Source: Epithemia pelagica
Taxonomy: Eukaryota; Bacillariophyta; Bacillariophyceae; Surirellales; Surirellaceae
DNA: 64,000 nt
Direction: 5' to 3'
NCBI GenBank assembly: GCA_946965045.2
Contig: OX337228.1
Coordinates: forward strand, 6,324,001 to 6,388,000
Part shown: positions 60,369 through 64,000 of the stretch, in pieces
Position numbering within the stretch: the first letter of the stretch is position 1
How the letters are laid out: each line of letters starts with the position of its first letter
Made by a program: the position numbers and the translations under genes
Notes under the pieces: generated by a model
What the model was told of the DNA's origin: nothing
Databases searched by the model: none
What the model saw: only the letters and a program-made list of their open reading frames with translations

Positions 60369-60997
60369 TTAGTAGTACTTTCCATTGTCCTTTCCTTGGG
60401 CATCCAAGATACCAGTCCAGAAGTTAGCCTCGAAGTTGAACTTAGCGTTGACATCAACTTGCACTTCGATGAATCCACCTGATTGCTTGACAGGGAAAGT
60501 GGGGACACCCTCAGGTGTGAAGGCACCACCGATAATTCCACCAATTCCAGAAGGGCACCACTTGCCAACAACTTCACCAGTCTTCAACGAGAACTTGGTT
60601 CCCAAAACAGGGTCTTGGATGGTACCATCGGCATTTACCTTACCGAATGAAAGGGGCTGGTTGATGGGCGGGCATTTGTCTCCAAGGGCGTAGACGGATC
60701 CCTTGTTGTCGACGGCAATGCAGATAGCAAGGCCTCCGGCAACACCGGAAGTGGCCTTTCCGGGCTTAGGAAGGTCTGAGACAGGGATGCACTTTTCATA
60801 TCGCATGGCCGACTTGAACTTGGCCATGTCGAGAGCAGTGCTGCTCTTTACCTGTGCTCCGCCAAGGCCAAAGAATGTTAGATACGAGTATGCCACCAAG
60901 CCCGAACTATACCCTTCCCTTTACTTACAGAGGCCTTGGGGCTTGCTGTGAAGGCCGAGACGGCAGCAAAAAGGGTAGCCAAAAGGAAGAGCTTCAT
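60369..60997 (-). CDS. plastid-targeted Rieske-fold protein with degenerate cluster ligands (two exons)
   Basis: I join 60997-60929 and 60851-60369 (77-bp GT-AG intron, phase 0), giving 183 residues. Exon 1 codes only the targeting peptide: MKLFLLATLFAAVSA followed by FTASP, a textbook diatom plastid motif with Phe after the cleavage site. The mature part follows the Rieske fold: YEKCIPVSDL, then AICIAVDNKGSVYALGDKCPP and LGTKFSLKTGEVVGKWCP. In a Rieske [2Fe-2S] protein the ligands are C-x-H and C-x-x-H. Here the first Cys (about 83) remains, but its partner His is Pro85, and the second pair is Asp103 and Leu106. A normal cluster is therefore not expected. The role in the plastid is unknown; the fold may serve as a binding module. 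The frame stays open through the intron only by chance of phase. Confidence 0.82.
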
Positions 60998-62149
60998 GGT
61001 GCAGACTAAATTGACAAGACAAGCGTTGTTGTAATTTGACGAAAAGTAGTCTTCAGGTGCGTATCCTTGTTTTTCAACATGCTCCAATCCGGACGACAGT
61101 CGGGCGCTCCCATCAGATCACAAGTCACACGTCACTCCCCAGATCAAGACAGAATTCGCGACCGGATGGATCCCGGACAGTCTGTCGTATGTCAGTGTGA
61201 CTCTGGCAGACTGTCGTCTTTTCAGTCAGTAAACAGGATGCTCTACAATACCATATCATGTCAGTAATACATACCGAAAGTTGCTTCAATCCCTACTCCC
61301 AACCGTGTCGTAGTTTCTCACATAATTACAATTAAATTCTAAATCTTAGACAATCTCGCTGAGGTTTTAATCTGCGCTACCTCGATGACTTCCAAGCGAG
61401 TGCGGCTCTTGGAGAAGTAAGCAAAAACCCAAAGACTCTATTAGCAGGTACACCCGCATATTTATTCTGTTCCGATGGGAAATTTTCATAATACATTATA
61501 TTTTAACCTTTGACCACATCTAGACAAAAGCTACGAAGCTTACATCCCCCCGACTTTGGGGGGGCCCAGGCAGGCGAAGGGGGAAAGGGAAGGGGAAAGG
61601 AAGGACTTGCCATAGAATGAGGGATTCCACTTCCTAACGGGAAACCGATATAACCGTCGCCACTTTTTAGTCTTGGTATATCTTGAGTACACTAATCTCT
61701 ATAGTGATCATTTTTCGTGGAGGGAGTTAAATGAGAAATGACAAATCCCCCGCGGCTAGGGGACTGGGCATAATTCGAACTTTCTAACTACCCAATCAAA
61801 TCTTGCCATAAAAAAATGAGCGACAGAAACAGACAGATCCTCAGTACCAAGCTTTCTACACAGGAATCACGTATGTACCTGGCTACGTGAAATTTGTACC
61901 GGAAAATCGCTTGATTCTCAGTATAACACAAACAGTAGTACGAAAGACCGTGGACATCTCACCATCCACATTTCATTACTCATAATTTGGTAACAAAAAC
62001 CAGTGATTACACCGAAGACACAACACCATCATCACTCCATCCGTTCCCACCACCATAGCGTTCCCACCACCATAGCGTTGCCATTGCGTTGTCATACCGT
62101 TGTCATCACCAACAACAACAACAAGCCGAAAGCCACAGCGGCACAGAAA

Positions 62150-62219
62150 GTAAGTGTTTCCCTCGCCGATGGATGTGATGACAACAGTAACTAACCTTTG
62201 CTTTCTTCCATGTTTACAG
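62150..62219 (+). other. likely intron in the leader of the downstream gene
   Basis: A strong donor AAA|GTAAGTGT at 62150 and a pyrimidine-rich acceptor CTTCCATGTTTACAG ending at 62219 define a 70-bp intron of the size used elsewhere here. Splicing it does not extend the downstream coding frame (a stop follows at about 62277), so it most likely sits in a 5' UTR or a short upstream frame that starts at 62003 or nearby. Confidence 0.45.
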
Positions 62220-62233
62220 GAAAAGTGGAATGC

Positions 62234-62396
62234 AGTAAGGCCGTTCCCAAAACGGACCCGAAACCAAATCGAAAAGTAAGGCCGTTCCCAAAACGGACCC
62301 GAAACCAAATCGAACAGTAAGGCCGTTCCCAAAACGGACCCGAATTCATTTTTTCAGTAAGGCCGTTTTAACGGACCCGAAACCAAAGTCCGGCCA
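62234..62396 (+). repeat. four tandem 41-bp hairpin repeats
   Basis: Units begin AGTAAGGCCGTT at 62234, 62275, 62316 and 62356 (periods 41, 41, 40). Each core is GGCCGTT-CCCAA-AACGGACC, a stem of seven pairs with one bulged A; in the last unit the spacer is shortened to leave GGCCGTTTTAACGGACC. The third unit diverges after ACCCGAA. The array ends within ten bases of the ATG at 62403. Confidence 0.9.
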
Positions 62397-62402
62397 TTAA
62401 CC

Positions 62403-63830
62403 ATGGCCCGGGACCGTCGACCCAAGGCGCCTCCAAAGGCGGCCTCAACAACATCCACGGCAGCAACCGCTGCTGTGAAATCTGAATCTCGTCCCAAAAA
62501 ACGGGAACAAGAGGACGATGACAACTTTTCGATCTCGACTCCTATCCCGAAAAAGAAATCCAGGACGAAAGCGCCTGTGGATTCGGAGGAGGAAGAGGAG
62601 AACAAATTCGATGATGAAAACTCAGTCGTACCAATCGACAAACCTCCCAAAAAGAAGGGGGACTCCTCAAAAACGGCCGCCTTGAAAAAGGATGAGTCGG
62701 ATGAAGAGGAAGACGACGACAAAGTCGAAGATGACTGTCCTATATTCGAGGACAAGACTCTCGCTTTGTCCAACTACCTCCCCCGCCATCGGACCAAAGT
62801 CAATAATTTTATGAACGAAAACGTTACGGCTTCCGCGGCGATCGCATTGGCAAATGCCATTGACGAGAATGTATGGTTCCCGCTGGGTCAAACGACTCCT
62901 GGCGCGGATCTATATGGGTTCAGCCTGATTGCTCAGGCCAACAAGGTGCCGTTGAAAGAAGACGAGACGCTAGCAATGGCTATGAACAACCGCATTACGT
63001 CGTTGATCAAGCCTTTGTACAACTTTCAGAAAATCGAAGAAGCCAAGTTTAACTTGAGCGATTACAGCATCCCCACTCCAGTGGTGGTTGTCTTCCCGAG
63101 CAAAGGCGATGCCAAATACAAAGGCTTTGCTGTTTGTGGATCATGGATCTACGTTGCCAAAGAGAAGTACACGATGGAAGCAACCCAGCAGAACTTTTTG
63201 AATCTGGGTTACATGGAAATCGTGAACGAGAAAGGCGATCGTGTTCGTCACAAACACAGCCGATCCAAATTGGAAGAGACGACAAGGCGCCTCGAACAGG
63301 CTGTCACGAGTCTAGAGAACAGTGTCTTGGACATCAACACTGCCCATTTGGAATCGAGCATCAAAACGGAAGACACCACTTGGCGCCTCGAAGAGGCTGT
63401 CGCTGGATTGGCGTTGAGTACGAGCTCGATCTTAGAGAAGCTTGAACAAGGGACAAACAAGCCCTCCGGTTCATCTGAAGCTACTCTTGCCGAGTCTCCC
63501 GACTCCAAGGGAAAGGTTGGACCTACTCCGGAACCAGAAGGACCGGAACAGACCGACGAGGATATGATTCCTACCATTCCTTCTCCAGCACCGGAAGCGG
63601 AAGCGAAACCGACCCCTCCCAAACCCACGGTTATCAACATCAGCCGAGGTGAAGTTGTTCTACAGAAGGGACAAATGCTCCGTGTCCGAAAGGGCGTCAG
63701 GCATTTTGCCATTGTCCCCAACAAGGACTATGTCACAAAACTCCTACAAAAAGAAGAACAACGACGCAGGGAAATGGCAAACGCCGCCCTCAACCCGAAT
63801 TCGCACCATGTCCATGCGTCTCGCCGTTGA
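62403..63830 (+). CDS. unknown 475-residue protein with acidic N-terminus and coiled coil
   Basis: I do not recognise this protein. ATG 62403 (ACCATGG context) opens a basic start (RDRRPKAPPKAA), followed by alternating Lys-rich and very acidic stretches (about 30-118), as in nuclear proteins. A folded-looking region follows at about 118-285: LSNYLPRHRTKVNNF, AIDENVWFPLGQTTPGADLYG, TPVVVVFPSKGDAKYKGFAVCGSWIYVAKEKY. A coiled coil lies at about 290-355, with two related segments, TTRRLEQAVTSLE and TTWRLEEAVAGLA. A Pro/Glu linker and a basic C-terminal helix (QKEEQRRREMA) end the chain. There are no Gag-type zinc knuckles, no protease or reverse-transcriptase motifs and no transposase signature. 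The gene is preceded by a hairpin-repeat array, and 170 bp of featureless sequence follow it to the window edge. Confidence 0.7.
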   Translation: MARDRRPKAPPKAASTTSTAATAAVKSESRPKKREQEDDDNFSISTPIPKKKSRTKAPVDSEEEEENKFDDENSVVPIDKPPKKKGDSSKTAALKKDESDEEEDDDKVEDDCPIFEDKTLALSNYLPRHRTKVNNFMNENVTASAAIALANAIDENVWFPLGQTTPGADLYGFSLIAQANKVPLKEDETLAMAMNNRITSLIKPLYNFQKIEEAKFNLSDYSIPTPVVVVFPSKGDAKYKGFAVCGSWIYVAKEKYTMEATQQNFLNLGYMEIVNEKGDRVRHKHSRSKLEETTRRLEQAVTSLENSVLDINTAHLESSIKTEDTTWRLEEAVAGLALSTSSILEKLEQGTNKPSGSSEATLAESPDSKGKVGPTPEPEGPEQTDEDMIPTIPSPAPEAEAKPTPPKPTVINISRGEVVLQKGQMLRVRKGVRHFAIVPNKDYVTKLLQKEEQRRREMANAALNPNSHHVHASRR

Positions 63831-64000
63831 AGAACGACGAAAAACCCTATCCTACTCCAATTTGTTATTGGAGTGGTATTTGTCATGCCACTCTACAAAT
63901 GGGGAAGAAGATACGAGTGGGGTAAACCTACTACTTGGAATTACTCTGTAAATCCTCGATACTAATATTGCTGTTTCAACACAGTCGATATCTCTGATAG

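Larger units (their letters stand above)
60998..62402. other. long intergenic region with G/C stems, purine tract and hairpin repeats
   Basis: This 1.4-kb stretch between divergent genes is AT-rich in its middle. It holds CCCCCC-GACTTT-GGGGGGG (61546-61564), a 30-nt purine-only tract (61576-61605), TCCCC/GGGGA arms (61746-61763), a 17-bp tandem duplication GTTCCCACCACCATAGC (62043-62076), a likely 5' UTR intron and four 41-bp hairpin repeats, the last two listed separately. Confidence 0.6.

Noticed and set aside
62003-62277. Small spliced protein gene (about 68 residues) with exon end AAQK
   Set aside because: The splice signals look real, but the product is His/Thr repeats plus hairpin-repeat sequence; a 5' UTR of the following gene explains it better.
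61546-62402. Complete LTR retrotransposon
   Set aside because: The purine tract is not followed by a visible long repeat, and no protease, reverse transcriptase, RNase H or integrase motif occurs in the window.
1-64000. CRISPR arrays, bacterial operons, rRNA or tRNA genes
   Set aside because: I found none; all recognisable genes are eukaryotic nuclear, and the repeats seen lack spacer architecture.

Overview
This is nuclear DNA of a photosynthetic stramenopile, almost certainly a diatom. The evidence is intron-poor eukaryotic genes with short GT-AG introns (nine resolved in coding sequence, 71-169 bp); two proteins with an N-terminal signal peptide followed by a diatom-type plastid cleavage motif (ARA|FTP in the BipA homologue, VSA|FTA in a Rieske-fold protein); a small divergent cyclin of the kind expanded in diatoms; and no bacterial operon structure. 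The species cannot be fixed from the sequence. One run of exactly 200 N (33331-33530) shows that this is a draft scaffold.

Layout. 1-5.3 kb: the 3' part of an alpha/beta hydrolase and a two-domain Golgi-type glycosyltransferase. 5.3-10.6 kb: three minus-strand genes, SF3A1 (splicing), GPN1 (RNA polymerase II assembly GTPase) and ATG4 (autophagy protease). 11-17 kb: a secreted aldo-keto-reductase-like protein with a C-terminal beta-domain, a cyclin and a dysferlin-domain protein. 17.6-29 kb: an ankyrin/TRP-like channel, a NUP50-like nucleoporin, a DUF84 inosine/xanthosine triphosphatase, a plastid BipA/TypA GTPase and a Sec63-domain membrane protein. 29-41 kb: DMAP1/SWC4, a coiled-coil protein broken by the gap, a zinc-knuckle protein, the APC/C activator CDH1/FZR1 and an unknown acidic protein. 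41-55 kb: ATG2 and a 2329-residue DDT/PHD chromatin protein. 55-64 kb: BOP1 (ribosome biogenesis), CSN2 (COP9 signalosome), a plastid Rieske-fold protein that has lost most cluster ligands, and an unknown protein behind a leader with hairpin repeats.

Most genes are unrelated housekeeping neighbours in head-to-head, tail-to-tail or tandem order. I see no multi-gene system acting together. Two autophagy genes (ATG4, ATG2) and several nuclear regulators (DMAP1, FZR1, CSN2, the DDT/PHD protein, NUP50) share the window, which I take as coincidence. The least explained sequence is non-coding: a cluster of inverted and direct repeats at 39.5-39.9 kb, four TGA(C/G)TCA heptamers upstream of the cyclin, a cluster of TAGGAGTA octamers at 7.3-7.4 kb, and four 41-bp hairpin repeats at 62.2-62.4 kb. 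Among proteins, the oddest are the ligand-poor Rieske protein, the aldo-keto reductase lacking its catalytic tyrosine, and the fused glycosyltransferase.
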